DNA of 64,000 nt from NCBI GenBank assembly GCA_958295805.1, contig OY282373.1, positions 343,001 to 407,000 on the forward strand, given 5' to 3'. A model generated the notes under the pieces. The model was not told where the DNA came from and made no database searches. It worked only from the letters and a program-made list of their open reading frames with translations. This document shows positions 16,747 through 25,455 of this stretch, piece by piece. Positions within the stretch are counted from its first letter, which is position 1; each line of letters starts with the position of its first letter. A program made the translations under genes and the position numbers. This stretch comes from an uncultured Nitrospirales bacterium. Its GTDB lineage: Bacteria; Nitrospirota; Nitrospiria; Nitrospirales; UBA8639.

Positions 16747-17509
16747 TCAACGACCCCGTCGATACACTTCGCTGACGTGGAAAGCTGAAAACGCAATGGA
16801 GCGATTGAACATCATTCAAACCGTCGTAGAAATGACACGGGCTAAGACCTACTTGGAAATAGGGGTGGCCAGTGGGGCCATATTTTTTAGAGTGAAAGCC
16901 AGGCATAAGATTGCCGTGGACCCCCGATTCGAGTTCTCTACAATGAAACGACTCAGATATCTCATAAAGAACCCCTGGAACATAGCGAACAAATACTATG
17001 AAATGACCAGCGACGAGTTTTTTCAGAACGAAGGGGCAAACGTTGAACAAAGCGGCATTGATGTCGCGTTCGTTGACGGCCTTCATACCTTTGAGCAATC
17101 CCTTACGGATGTATCGAATTGTCTTCGATATTTGAACAAAGGCGGAGTCATCATTTTGCACGATTGCAATCCTCCGTCTGAAGCTGCCGCCTTTCCTGCG
17201 GCATCATTCGACCACGCCAGGAAAGCGAACGTCTCCGGGTGGACGGGTGACTGGTGCGGGGACGTGTGGAAAACCATTGTTTACTTGAGGTCCGTTGATG
17301 CCAACTTGCGAATCTTTGTTTTAGACTGTGATACGGGCGTTGGAATCATGACTCGTGGATATCCCGATGCCACGTTGGATTTTACGAAAGAACGGATTGA
17401 TCTGTTATCATACGACCATTTAAGAAAGAAAAGAGATGAATGGTTGAATTTGAAAAAGCCCCACCTTATTCGGGACTTACTTGAACGTGCGTGGTGCGGG
17501 GCATCGTAG
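16736..17509 (+). CDS. class I SAM-dependent methyltransferase (Methyltransf_24 type)
   Basis: Up to 257 residues. Motif I is 'KTYLEIGVASGAIFF' (about 37-52), the acidic strand-2 end is 'KIAVDPRFEF', and motif IV is 'IDVAFVDGLHTFEQSLTDV' (about 107-125), followed by 'LNKGGVIILHDCNPPSE'. This is the pattern of Methyltransf_24 enzymes that act on sugars, lipids or small molecules. A ribosome site AGGGG precedes 16736, but that start lies inside the tRNA-Leu promoter, so the ATG at 16796 (21st codon) may be the real one. The substrate is unknown. Confidence 0.82.
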   Translation: MVVNQRPRRYTSLTWKAENAMERLNIIQTVVEMTRAKTYLEIGVASGAIFFRVKARHKIAVDPRFEFSTMKRLRYLIKNPWNIANKYYEMTSDEFFQNEGANVEQSGIDVAFVDGLHTFEQSLTDVSNCLRYLNKGGVIILHDCNPPSEAAAFPAASFDHARKANVSGWTGDWCGDVWKTIVYLRSVDANLRIFVLDCDTGVGIMTRGYPDATLDFTKERIDLLSYDHLRKKRDEWLNLKKPHLIRDLLERAWCGAS

Positions 17510-17546
17510 TTTGTGCAGGACGGTAAGAAGGTTGTAGAAATTTTTC

Positions 17547-18242
17547 ATGGCTGATTCACCGCAGCAATCGACGACGGCGCTTTCCGGGTGTCGGCACGTC
17601 GCGGCATTTTTTGACGTGGATAATACCTTGATTCCCGGGCAATCCATTGAAATCCGCTTTGTCCGGTATCTGTGGAAAAACGGTTTTTTATCCAGGCGCG
17701 TGTTCATCGACAGTGCGCTCTATTTGCTGTTCAATATTCTGGAGTTCTCCTTGAGACCTTTACGAGAACGGAAGATCTATCTGGCCGATAAGCGCCCGGA
17801 AGGCGTCGAACCCCTGGCGAAATGGTTTGTGCGATCGGAAATCTGTCCGCGGCTGTCCCTTAAAGGAACGGCGGCGTTGGCTCAGCATCAGCAAGCCGGC
17901 CATCACGTCGCATTGGTCAGCGGGACGCCTGAATTTCTGGTCAGACCCCTTGCTCATTTTTTGGACGTGCCGAACGTACTCGCGGCACAATTGGAAACCA
18001 ACGAGGACGGCTATACGGGGCGGGTCCTGCCGCCTTATCCGTATGGTGAAGGCAAACGGCGCTTACTCCAAACTTTCGCCGAAACGTATGGGGTGGATCT
18101 CGCTCAAAGCTATGCCTATGGCGATAGCCCGGGCGACGTTCAGGCTTTGGAATCCGTGGGGCATCCCCTTGTGGTGAATCCCATTCGCGGAATGGCCCGC
18201 ATTGCGAGACAGCATCGATGGCCCGTTACCCTTTGGGCTTGA
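17547..18242 (+). CDS. HAD-IB family phosphatase (SerB-like)
   Basis: A 231-residue HAD hydrolase. Motif I 'FFDVDNTLIPGQS' carries the nucleophile and acid Asp (about 22-29). A helical cap follows, motif II Ser/Thr lies in 'HVALVSGTPEFLV', and motif III/IV is 'YAYGDSPGDVQALESVG'. These features fit subclass IB phosphatases acting on phosphoserine-like or lipid-linked phosphates (the PlsC-associated group looks similar). It precedes queE by 24 bases and may share its transcript. The substrate is undetermined. Confidence 0.88.
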   Translation: MADSPQQSTTALSGCRHVAAFFDVDNTLIPGQSIEIRFVRYLWKNGFLSRRVFIDSALYLLFNILEFSLRPLRERKIYLADKRPEGVEPLAKWFVRSEICPRLSLKGTAALAQHQQAGHHVALVSGTPEFLVRPLAHFLDVPNVLAAQLETNEDGYTGRVLPPYPYGEGKRRLLQTFAETYGVDLAQSYAYGDSPGDVQALESVGHPLVVNPIRGMARIARQHRWPVTLWA

Positions 18243-18266
18243 CGCGCCACCTCCTCCGATTTTTCC

Positions 18267-18941
18267 ATGAATCAGTCTTCTTACTCTGACTCTTCCGATA
18301 CGGTCCTCCGGGTCACGGAAATTTTTCATAGTATCCAAGGTGAGTCCACGTTCGCGGGAGAACCGTGCGTCTTTGTTCGTTTGACGGGGTGCCCGCTCCG
18401 ATGCACCTGGTGCGATACGGCCTATGCGTTTTACGGCGGCAGGGACATGAGCGTGGAAGCCGTGTTGGAGCACGTCAAACGTTACGACTGTTCTTTGGTG
18501 GAACTCACGGGTGGGGAACCGCTGTCGCAATCGTCGGCGTTCCCGTTGACTGTCCGTCTGTGTGACGAAGGATTTGAGGTGTTAATCGAAACCAGCGGAG
18601 CCCTTGACGTTTCTCCGGTCGATTCCCGTGCAAAAATCATCTTGGATATCAAGTGTCCCGGCAGTGCAATGGATGACCGAATGCAGTGGGACAATCTGAA
18701 GCAGATGACCTCAAAAGATCAAATCAAATTTGTCATCAGCGACCGTCGGGATTACGATTGGGCCGTTGACGTGGTCAAGCGGTATCAACTCGCGGAGCGG
18801 TGTCCCGTCTTGTTCAGTCCAGTGTTCGGGGAGCAGGAGGTCAGGCCTTTGGCGGAATGGATTCTTCAAGACCGGTTGCCGGTTCGCTTTCAAGTCCAAT
18901 TGCACAAAGTTATCTGGGACCCGGACACGCGAGGCGTTTAA
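18267..18941 (+). CDS. queE: 7-carboxy-7-deazaguanine synthase
   Basis: A radical SAM enzyme converting 6-carboxy-tetrahydropterin to 7-carboxy-7-deazaguanine in the queuosine / preQ1 pathway. At 224 residues it has the normal size. 'IFHSIQGESTFAGEPCVFVRLTGCPLRC' leads into the C-x3-C-x2-C cluster motif (reading C-P-L-R-C-T-W-C), and 'VELTGGEPL' is the SAM-binding GGE. The other queuosine genes are not in this window. Its end is 31 bases before pepA. Confidence 0.93.
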   Translation: MNQSSYSDSSDTVLRVTEIFHSIQGESTFAGEPCVFVRLTGCPLRCTWCDTAYAFYGGRDMSVEAVLEHVKRYDCSLVELTGGEPLSQSSAFPLTVRLCDEGFEVLIETSGALDVSPVDSRAKIILDIKCPGSAMDDRMQWDNLKQMTSKDQIKFVISDRRDYDWAVDVVKRYQLAERCPVLFSPVFGEQEVRPLAEWILQDRLPVRFQVQLHKVIWDPDTRGV

Positions 18942-18972
18942 GAGGAAATTAAGGAAAGAAAGAGGAGACGCG

Positions 18973-20487
18973 ATGAATTGCCAAGTCAAGCAAAGAGCCC
19001 TTATCACGGAAGCCACGGACGTGTTGGTTTTGGAGGGGTATGAAGACGTGAGAACGTGGCCGAAGGCGTATCAAGAGCTGGATAACGCGCTGGGCGGACA
19101 ACTTCGGGAATTGAGAACAAACGGAGAGTTTTCAGGGAAGAACCAACAGACCGTGTTGATTCATACGCGAGGGGCGGTTCCGGCCCGGCGGATTCTGCTG
19201 GTGGGGTTGGGCAAGGAAACAGAAATCACCTTGGATCGCATTCGTCAAGCCATGGGAACCGCGTCTAAAAAAGTGCGCCAAACCGGAGCCCAGCGGTGTT
19301 CTGCGCCCGTGATCGGTTCAACGGCCTTAAAGTCTTTGCCGTCCGTTATTGCTCAGGCAATGGTGGAGGGAACGATGTTGGGAGGATACCGATTCAATCA
19401 CTATCGGTCGGACAATGGAGAGCCGTCAAACGATATTCGGTCTCTGACCTTGCTGACGATGAATGCGACGCAAGTGAAAGCCATCAAAGCGGGGCTCCGT
19501 CTTGGGGAGGCCAGCGCCGCCGCCACGTCGTTTGCCCGTGATCTCTGTAACCACCCGGCCAACGTCATGACCCCTTCCCGAGTCGTCCAGGAGGCGAAAC
19601 GCATGGCCAAAGACCTGAAAGTCAAATTGACCGTGCTGGAGCAAGAGGATCAGGAACGGTTGGGCATGGGAGGCCTTCTGGGCGTCTCACGGGGAAGCCA
19701 GGAATCTCCGAAATTCATCATCCTTGAATATTTGAGGGGAAAGAAAAAAGAGGCGCCCATCGTCCTGGTGGGGAAAACCGTCACCTTTGATTCCGGTGGG
19801 ATTTCTCTCAAGCCTTCGGAAAACATGGAACAGATGAAGGCGGACATGACCGGAGGGGCGGACGTGTTGGGGGCCGTGCGGGCCGCGGCGCAATTACGTC
19901 TTCCCCTCAACCTCGTGGGCATTCTGCCGGTGACGGAAAACATGCCCGGCGGTCGTGCCACGAAGCCGGGGGATATCCTGCGGATGCTCAATGGCAAGAC
20001 CGTTGAAGTCCTGAACACGGACGCCGAAGGTCGGTTGATTCTGGCTGACGGGCTGGCCTATGCCGCTCGGCTCAACCCGGCGTGCGTGGTGGATATCGCC
20101 ACGTTGACGGGCGCGTGTATCATCGCCCTCGGTCAATTTGCCATCGGCATGTTGGGGAATGATGACAAGCTGAAGGCTGAATTCACACAAGCAGGCCGGC
20201 AAGCGGGCGAACGCGTGTGGGAGATGCCGCTCTGGGACGAATATTTCGAACAACTCAACAGCGACGTGGCGGACATGCGCAACATCGGCGGCCGGGGAGG
20301 CGGGATGATTACCGCGGCGATGTTTCTGAGTAAATTCGTGGGAACGTGCCCGTGGGTACACCTCGACATTGCGAGCACGGACTGGAGCGCGAGTGAGCGT
20401 CCGTATCTCAGCAAAGGGCCCACGGCCATCGGCACGCGATTATTGGTGCAGTTTTTAATCAATCGGTCGGGCAAGCCCGGAAAGTGA
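18973..20487 (+). CDS. pepA: cytosol (leucyl) aminopeptidase
   Basis: A 504-residue M17 metallopeptidase that removes N-terminal residues from peptides using two metal ions. The family signature 'NTDAEGRLILADGL' is near residues 350-363, the metal ligands lie in 'VGKTVTFDSGGISLKPSENMEQMKADMTGGA', and the C-terminal half is strongly conserved. The open frame extends back into queE (18730), but the ATG at 18973 has a GAGGAG ribosome site 5-10 bases upstream and starts at the expected N-terminus. PepA in some species also binds DNA; that cannot be judged here. Confidence 0.95.
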   Translation: MNCQVKQRALITEATDVLVLEGYEDVRTWPKAYQELDNALGGQLRELRTNGEFSGKNQQTVLIHTRGAVPARRILLVGLGKETEITLDRIRQAMGTASKKVRQTGAQRCSAPVIGSTALKSLPSVIAQAMVEGTMLGGYRFNHYRSDNGEPSNDIRSLTLLTMNATQVKAIKAGLRLGEASAAATSFARDLCNHPANVMTPSRVVQEAKRMAKDLKVKLTVLEQEDQERLGMGGLLGVSRGSQESPKFIILEYLRGKKKEAPIVLVGKTVTFDSGGISLKPSENMEQMKADMTGGADVLGAVRAAAQLRLPLNLVGILPVTENMPGGRATKPGDILRMLNGKTVEVLNTDAEGRLILADGLAYAARLNPACVVDIATLTGACIIALGQFAIGMLGNDDKLKAEFTQAGRQAGERVWEMPLWDEYFEQLNSDVADMRNIGGRGGGMITAAMFLSKFVGTCPWVHLDIASTDWSASERPYLSKGPTAIGTRLLVQFLINRSGKPGK

Positions 20488-20493
20488 GTCTTC

Positions 20494-21582
20494 ATGACGG
20501 TTCGAGCCACCGTCGGACAGCTCCTGATGGTGGGGTTCCACGGCACGGAACTCTCTCCGGCGTTGATTGAGTGGCTTCAGGAATATCAACCCGGCGGGAT
20601 CATTCTTTTTTCGCGCAACCTGGTGGATCCCGAACAAATTGCGCGACTGACCAATGCCCTTCAAGAACATGCCCCGGTCACGCCCCTCTTGATTGCGATC
20701 GATCAAGAAGGTGGGCGCATTTCGCGCTTGCCTCCAGGCTTTACCGTTTTTCCTGCGGCGTCCACGGTGGCTGCCCGTCAAGCTTCGGACGTGGCCTATG
20801 GCGCTGCGGAGGTCACCGCCAAAGAACTCCGTGCAGTCGGGATCAACATGAACATGGCGCCCGTGTTGGACGTGAACAGCAATCCCGCGAATCCCATTAT
20901 CGGCAATCGGGCGTATGGGGAACACCCTGAACAGGTTTGCAGATTCGGCGTGGCCGTGATGAATGGCCTGCTGGACAATGGAGTTATTCCTTGCGGCAAG
21001 CATTTCCCCGGGCATGGAGACACGTTGACGGATTCACACAAAGGCTTGCCGGTCGTCAATGCCGACCGGACGCGACTGGAGAACGTGGAACTGGAGCCGT
21101 TTCGCTATGCCGTTCAACGCGGACTTCCCACGGTGATGACCGCTCACGTTCACTACCCGGCGCTTGACCCGGCAATGCCCGCGACGTTGTCTCGCCCCAT
21201 CCTGACCGATCTGTTGCGTCACGAGTTGGGGTTTGAAGGAATGACGCTGACCGATGACATGGAAATGCGAGCCATTCTCGATCATGGGACCATTGGCGAG
21301 GCGTCGGTTCGCGCCGTGCAAGCGGGTGCCGATATGCTGCTGATTTGTCATCAACGGGAACGACAAACGGAAGCGGTGTTGGCAATCGAACGCGCGCTGG
21401 ATCACGGAGCATTGTCGTTGGAGACGCTGACCGCCCGGGTTGATCGCATACGGGCACTGAAGCGGAAACACGTTTCGTCGATGCACGCGGTTGATCCTGC
21501 ACGGGTCTTTCACGTGGTCGGTCAGCCCCGACACAAGGCATTGTTGGAAACCATTCAACAAGTCGGAGATCAAATGGAGTAG
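20494..21582 (+). CDS. nagZ: beta-N-acetylhexosaminidase
   Basis: A GH3-family NagZ of 362 residues that removes GlcNAc from muropeptides during peptidoglycan recycling in the cytoplasm. Diagnostic segments are 'PLLIAIDQEGGRISRL', 'MNMAPVLDV', 'CGKHFPGHGDTLTDSHKGLPVV' (the NagZ His/Asp loop with catalytic dyad) and 'LTDDMEMRAI' with the nucleophile Asp. It starts 6 bases after pepA, so the two are co-transcribed. No signal peptide is present. Confidence 0.95.
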   Translation: MTVRATVGQLLMVGFHGTELSPALIEWLQEYQPGGIILFSRNLVDPEQIARLTNALQEHAPVTPLLIAIDQEGGRISRLPPGFTVFPAASTVAARQASDVAYGAAEVTAKELRAVGINMNMAPVLDVNSNPANPIIGNRAYGEHPEQVCRFGVAVMNGLLDNGVIPCGKHFPGHGDTLTDSHKGLPVVNADRTRLENVELEPFRYAVQRGLPTVMTAHVHYPALDPAMPATLSRPILTDLLRHELGFEGMTLTDDMEMRAILDHGTIGEASVRAVQAGADMLLICHQRERQTEAVLAIERALDHGALSLETLTARVDRIRALKRKHVSSMHAVDPARVFHVVGQPRHKALLETIQQVGDQME

Positions 21583-21599
21583 GGGCGACCGGCTGGTCG

Positions 21600-21727
21600 T
21601 GGATGCCTCTACTGTCATACCGAAGTCTTTATCGGGTATCCAGAACAAATCATGGATTCCCGCTCCCCGATAACAAACGCCTGTCTGCTGTGGCACAGAC
21701 AGGTCGGGGACAGGTTTCGCGGGAATG
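21600..21727. repeat. intergenic repeat-like element with GGATTCCCGC ends
   Basis: The 196-base gap between nagZ and the next gene contains a segment running from 'TGTCATACCG' through 'ATGGATTCCCGC' to 'GTTTCGCGGGAATGACGG', with an inner inverted repeat CCTGTCTG...CAGACAGG. Paired GATTCCCGC / GCGGGAAT ends followed by GACGG are common in short non-coding dispersed repeats of environmental bacteria. No second full copy is present in this window. Confidence 0.4.
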
Positions 21728-21778
21728 ACGGACACAATTTGCGTTCACCACGCGACGTGCTTTTCTTCGGAGGGATTC

Positions 21779-22165
21779 ATGGGTTTGAAAAAAGGCGACA
21801 TCATTGATGAACACAAGCACCACCCGGAGAGTTGTGGGCTGATGATGAAAGTCATGGCCGGAGGAGAAGGATTTGAAAAAATCGTGTGCTGCGGACACGA
21901 ATTAACGGAGGCCGACGTGACCCCTACGTTTTCGCGCGGCAGAGGACGAAAGCGTGGAACCCTCCCGCCGGCCGTCCTGCTTGACGAAAAAAAACTCCAC
22001 CCTGATTCCTGCGGCCTGCGCGTGATGATTCTGGACGGCGGGGCAGGGTTTCAGGAAATCATGTGTTGCGGGCATTCGCTCAGGCTCAATTCCATGAAAG
22101 AATTCAAATACGGCGACGATCAGCGCGGTATCCCCCCACCCACCGCTCCCTCAGGGAACGCCTAG
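21779..22165 (+). CDS. hypothetical protein with two tandem HPxSCGL...CCGH modules
   Basis: 128 residues from an ATG that follows a GGAGGG site; a longer frame from 21725 runs into the upstream repeat. Two copies of one module are obvious. Module 1 (about residues 14-45) reads 'HHPESCGLMMKVMAGGEGFEKIVCCGHEL'-like in two blocks, and module 2 (about 75-105) reads 'HPDSCGLRVMILDGG' then 'EIMCCGHSL'. Each offers His, Cys, a Cys pair and His, which suggests metal or iron-sulfur binding. The linker is basic (SRGRGRKRG). The family was not recognised; binding is inference. Confidence 0.72.
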   Translation: MGLKKGDIIDEHKHHPESCGLMMKVMAGGEGFEKIVCCGHELTEADVTPTFSRGRGRKRGTLPPAVLLDEKKLHPDSCGLRVMILDGGAGFQEIMCCGHSLRLNSMKEFKYGDDQRGIPPPTAPSGNA

Positions 22166-22230
22166 GGGGTCTTGACTCCGGCCTTGCGTCACGAAAATCG
22201 GGTATGGCAGCATGGAGATCTGAGCCTGCC

Positions 22231-22623
22231 ATGAGTTCGATCCCAGAATTTGTCGGTACGATTCACATTTATTTCGGGCCCTATCGAGGCAACCCGATTG
22301 CCCTGTATTTGCGGCACGTGGACGGGGCCGTCCACGTCTCCCCGACCATGTATCCCTGGAATCGATTCGTCGGCATTGGGGAAACGGTCAATAAGGCCGC
22401 CGCGGATTTCGATGCCAAATGGAAAGCAGGCGATTTAGCACCGGACATGTACTCCGGCCCGCATTGGGAAGGCGGCATTAAGCCGGAAAAACCCAAACCC
22501 CCTCCCAAACCGAAACCGCCTGCCGCGACGAAACCGGAAACCCCGGAAGCATCGAAATCCTCAGAAACCTCGACTCCGACGAAGCCGGAGGCCGGCTGCG
22601 GCATCACCAACGACGACCGGTGA
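22231..22623 (+). CDS. hypothetical protein with Pro/Lys-rich tail
   Basis: 130 residues. Residues 1-80 form a compact globular part ('GTIHIYFGPYRGNPIALYLRHVDG', 'YPWNRFVGIGETVNKAAADFDAKWKAG'). Residues 85-130 are a low-complexity tail of KPKPPP and SETSTPTKPE. The ATG at 22231 is chosen because the longer frame (from 22063) overlaps the previous gene in another frame with poor composition. No known domain is seen. Confidence 0.6.
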   Translation: MSSIPEFVGTIHIYFGPYRGNPIALYLRHVDGAVHVSPTMYPWNRFVGIGETVNKAAADFDAKWKAGDLAPDMYSGPHWEGGIKPEKPKPPPKPKPPAATKPETPEASKSSETSTPTKPEAGCGITNDDR

Positions 22624-22669
22624 TTCAGCTTCGACAGGGTCGGGGCCATATCCGATTCTCAGAGCAGTA

Positions 22670-23422
22670 TCAACGTCTGGTCAGGACGAATTTCTCCGAT
22701 GCTTTCACCAGTGCCCGAAACAGACGCCTTTGGACGGGGTCTTGATCGTGAAGGAATTCCGGATGCCATTGCACGCCTAAGACGAATAAGCGATCCGGCG
22801 CTTCAATGGCTTCAATGACACCGTCAGGAGCGACGGCAGTCTGAATCAGCGTCGGCGCGACCTTCTTGACTGATTGATGGTGAGAGCTGTTCACCTCAAT
22901 GCAGGCGGTTCGGGCGATGCGGCGCAACAGGGAACGCGGAGCAATGTGGATGGAGTGGGCCGTTTGTGTCGCCGAATGCGTGGGGAGATGTTCAAGAGGC
23001 GTGTTGAGTTGTGCGTGAATGTCTTGATACAACGTGCCGCCGAGAGCCACGTTGATGGATTGCATCCCCCCGCAAATGCCTAACGTGGGAACGTCGGCCT
23101 GATAGGCCACGTTCGTGATGCCGAGTTCCAACGTCGCCCGTTCTCGACTCATACATCGAAACGTGTGCCGTTGTCGTTCCCCGTACAATTCCGGTGCTAA
23201 ATCGGCTCCGCTTCCCGTGAGAAGCAGACCGTGTACGTGTGCCACCATCTGGCGCCACTCGACCCTGTTCGACAACAGCGGCAACATGAAGGGGATGCCG
23301 CCGGCTTCCTCAATGGCCTTCAGGTATCGGGCGCGTAGAAAGTACGTTGGTTCTCGGCCCCCCATGTCCGTGCGATCGCCGGCGTTATAGTCAGGGGTGA
23401 CCCCGATGATCGGTTTTTTCAT
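22670..23422 (-). CDS. class I glutamine amidotransferase-like, PuuD/peptidase C26 family
   Basis: 250 residues. The N-terminal 'KKPIIGVTPDY' and 'LKAIEEAGGIPFMLPLL', the nucleophile elbow 'TLGICGGMQSINVALGGTLYQDI', and the C-terminal 'GVQWHPEF' (catalytic His and Glu) match gamma-glutamyl-gamma-aminobutyrate hydrolase-type enzymes. They hydrolyse gamma-glutamyl amide bonds. The start at 23422 gives the family N-terminus; the upstream open frame (to 23563) reads back into the neighbour. No putrescine pathway gene is adjacent, so the exact substrate is open. Confidence 0.88.
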   Translation of the reverse strand: MKKPIIGVTPDYNAGDRTDMGGREPTYFLRARYLKAIEEAGGIPFMLPLLSNRVEWRQMVAHVHGLLLTGSGADLAPELYGERQRHTFRCMSRERATLELGITNVAYQADVPTLGICGGMQSINVALGGTLYQDIHAQLNTPLEHLPTHSATQTAHSIHIAPRSLLRRIARTACIEVNSSHHQSVKKVAPTLIQTAVAPDGVIEAIEAPDRLFVLGVQWHPEFLHDQDPVQRRLFRALVKASEKFVLTRR

Positions 23423-23448
23423 TGAATGAGAAAGAGGGGCAACGGCCG

Positions 23449-23850
23449 TTACTCTGAATCGCCGTCGTCCTGGTAAGAAGATCGGCCAAAAAATCGAATG
23501 GCTTCTCTGCCGCGTAGATGTTCCGGGGTGATGACGTAGGTCCCATTCATGCTGGCGTCCCACACGGCTTCTGCCGCTTCTGTATCGCCTCCGCTCAGGA
23601 CCCAGGTGAATCCGCCAACCACGCCACCCATCCCGGCGTAGAGCATTTTGCTGACGCCATAAGGAAGGGTCAAGAGCGCGCTGGCGACGCCGAGCCCTGC
23701 TTCTTCAACGGTGCTCTCGCCCCCTTCGTCTGCCTGAACCGACCCGCAGGTGAACACGAAAAGACACAGCAGAATACTAAGTGATCGTCTCGTCCATGAC
23801 GTGCGCTGCCAGAGGGAGCGTCGCCCGTTTATGGGGTCACGTCGTTTCAT
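23449..23850 (-). CDS. exported hypothetical protein
   Basis: 133 residues. A twin-basic N-terminus (MKRRD...RRS..RTSWTRRS) leads to a hydrophobic core and an 'SVQADE' signal-peptidase site near residue 45. The mature part has one glycine-rich hydrophobic stretch ('ALLTLPYGVSKMLYAGMGGVVGGFTWVLSGG') and a soluble end 'YVITPEHLRGREAIRFFG'. The ATG has an excellent AGAGGAGGAAAC ribosome site. It is probably a periplasmic or membrane-associated protein; the family is unknown. Confidence 0.72.
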   Translation of the reverse strand: MKRRDPINGRRSLWQRTSWTRRSLSILLCLFVFTCGSVQADEGGESTVEEAGLGVASALLTLPYGVSKMLYAGMGGVVGGFTWVLSGGDTEAAEAVWDASMNGTYVITPEHLRGREAIRFFGRSSYQDDGDSE

Positions 23851-23992
23851 GTTTCCTCCTCTCTTCTCATTGGGCAGAGCACGTATGGTGCATAGTGCCT
23901 GCATTTCTGGATTCGGATGGACGTGAAGCCAGGTCCTATAAAAAAACAGATACTCCATCACGTCGCAACTTGCAAATAGATGATTCGGAACG

Positions 23993-24445
23993 TTATTCCA
24001 ACCCCGGAACGTCCAGTTCTGTGAGCACGTATTCTTTAAGGGCATGGTCGCTCTCCTGGATAGCCTTCTCGAGTTCCGGGGTCAGCACGTCCTGAGATAA
24101 CAGAGGCGTTTCCCGGCGAAGGCCTTGATTGATGGCGAGTTGCAATTTTGTCCGACACAGATATTGAAGAAACAGCTCTTGGCCTCGCTGAAAATATTCA
24201 TCATATTCGTGTTGCGGAAGATGGAGCAGGACGTTCTGTAACCACGTCTCGACCTGAAGGAGCCGGTTCAAGCGGGCGGCCTGGGTTCTGGTCATTTCAA
24301 CCACGAGTTGAATGCCACCTTTCCAACTCCGTTTTTTGACGTTAAACACACAATACAAAACATCGGAATCGGTTTCATGAACTTCCGGCCCGAAAAACAA
24401 CGTGATCCGATACGAAGGAATTTTTGAAGAAGGTAACGTGGTCAT
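23993..24445 (-). CDS. hypothetical soluble protein
   Basis: 150 residues, no signal peptide. The N-terminal half is beta-rich ('YRITLFFGPEVHETDSDVLYCVFNVKKRSWKGGIQLVVEM') and the rest is helical ('QAARLNRLLQVETWLQNVLLHLPQHEYDEYFQRGQELFLQYL'). A continuous frame and natural composition support a real gene. It is separated from the exported protein gene downstream by about 140 bases and is divergent from tatA. Function unknown. Confidence 0.65.
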   Translation of the reverse strand: MTTLPSSKIPSYRITLFFGPEVHETDSDVLYCVFNVKKRSWKGGIQLVVEMTRTQAARLNRLLQVETWLQNVLLHLPQHEYDEYFQRGQELFLQYLCRTKLQLAINQGLRRETPLLSQDVLTPELEKAIQESDHALKEYVLTELDVPGLE

Positions 24446-24531
24446 TGAGCCGATTTTACCACGTCATGTCTTGAACACAAGAAGCAGCATTCTCAATTTC
24501 GATGAAACAGTTTTTCCGCTTGTTGAGCAGG

Positions 24532-24561
24532 TTGACACGGCCCATCCGTGGTCTTTACAGT
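24532..24561 (+). promoter_or_regulatory. candidate sigma-70 promoter of tatA
   Basis: TTGACA (24532-24537), an 18-base spacer, then TACAGT (24556-24561), 46 bases before the tatA start. The -35 box is exact and the -10 is a 4/6 match. Confidence 0.5.
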
Positions 24562-24607
24562 CAAAATCCGGTTTCTCCTTCTGCGTCGTTCTTTTTGAGG
24601 ATAGGCT

Positions 24608-25420
24608 ATGTTCGGCACTCTTGGATTTTCAGAACTGATCATTATTCTGGTCATTGTTCTGATTATTTTTGGAGCGGGGCGGCTTCCTCAAATTGGAGAG
24701 GGGGTTGGCAAAGCCCTCAAGGGGTTCAAAAAGGAAGTCAATGACGTTCCCCCGCCCGCAGAAGAGCCAAGTGATCAGGCGGCCTTACCCGCTGCCTCTG
24801 AGCCTACGGGCCAACCCCTTCCTGCCCAGGAAACTCCAACCGCAGAACCTGCATCCCAACCTGTCTCCCAACAGCCGCACCAGCCCGGTCCCGAAAGGAC
24901 CCCGGGGACGTTGGCGTCCCAGGTGTATGGAGGATTTGCTCCCGAAGTCATTCAACCTGCTGAACCAGCGGCCGCAGCGGGTACAGCACCGACTTCAACT
25001 TATCAAGAGCACGCTCAACCCGTGACCATGGAGCAGCGTGCGGCGAGTGCCGTCCCTCGACCGATGGCGCAGTATCCTCCCGTCCCTCCCTCGGCCACGT
25101 CGTCACCTGCAGGAAAACGCCCGGCTGCCATCGTCAATAAACAGGCGGTTGCTCGTGTTCAGGCGCAACGTGCCGCCATGCAAGCCCAAAAGGCGAAAGC
25201 GCAGGCGGCGTCGGGGACGGACGACCTTCAATCAATGGGAGAAGGATTGGGCAGTGCCCTCCGAACTTTCCGCGAAGCCACGGCCGATGTGCGCAATGCC
25301 GTTGATCCGGAGATGCGGACCATTCAGGCCGAGCTTGAGTCGGCTCAAAAAGAGGTTGAACAGTCCATTGAGGCGGCGAAACAACCTCCAGCCCCCAAAG
25401 ATCCTTCGCCAACATCGTAA
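24608..25420 (+). CDS. tatA: TatA/E-type twin-arginine translocase subunit with long C-terminal extension
   Basis: Residues 1-46 are a standard TatA: short N-tail, one transmembrane helix ('FSELIIILVIVLIIFGAGRLP') and the amphipathic helix 'QIGEGVGKALKGFKKEV'. TatA forms the pore for folded proteins carrying RR signals. The protein runs on to 270 residues, three times the usual length. Residues 48-200 are disordered and rich in Pro, Gln and Ala. Residues 205-258 contain a second helix resembling the first amphipathic helix ('SMGEGLGSALRTFREATADV') and a charged coiled-coil stretch. No tatB or tatC adjoins it, and a HEAT lipoprotein follows after 35 bases. Confidence 0.85.
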   Translation: MFGTLGFSELIIILVIVLIIFGAGRLPQIGEGVGKALKGFKKEVNDVPPPAEEPSDQAALPAASEPTGQPLPAQETPTAEPASQPVSQQPHQPGPERTPGTLASQVYGGFAPEVIQPAEPAAAAGTAPTSTYQEHAQPVTMEQRAASAVPRPMAQYPPVPPSATSSPAGKRPAAIVNKQAVARVQAQRAAMQAQKAKAQAASGTDDLQSMGEGLGSALRTFREATADVRNAVDPEMRTIQAELESAQKEVEQSIEAAKQPPAPKDPSPTS

Positions 25421-25455
25421 CAGAATCCAGAAAAGTCCCCGTTCTGCCCGTTCGG

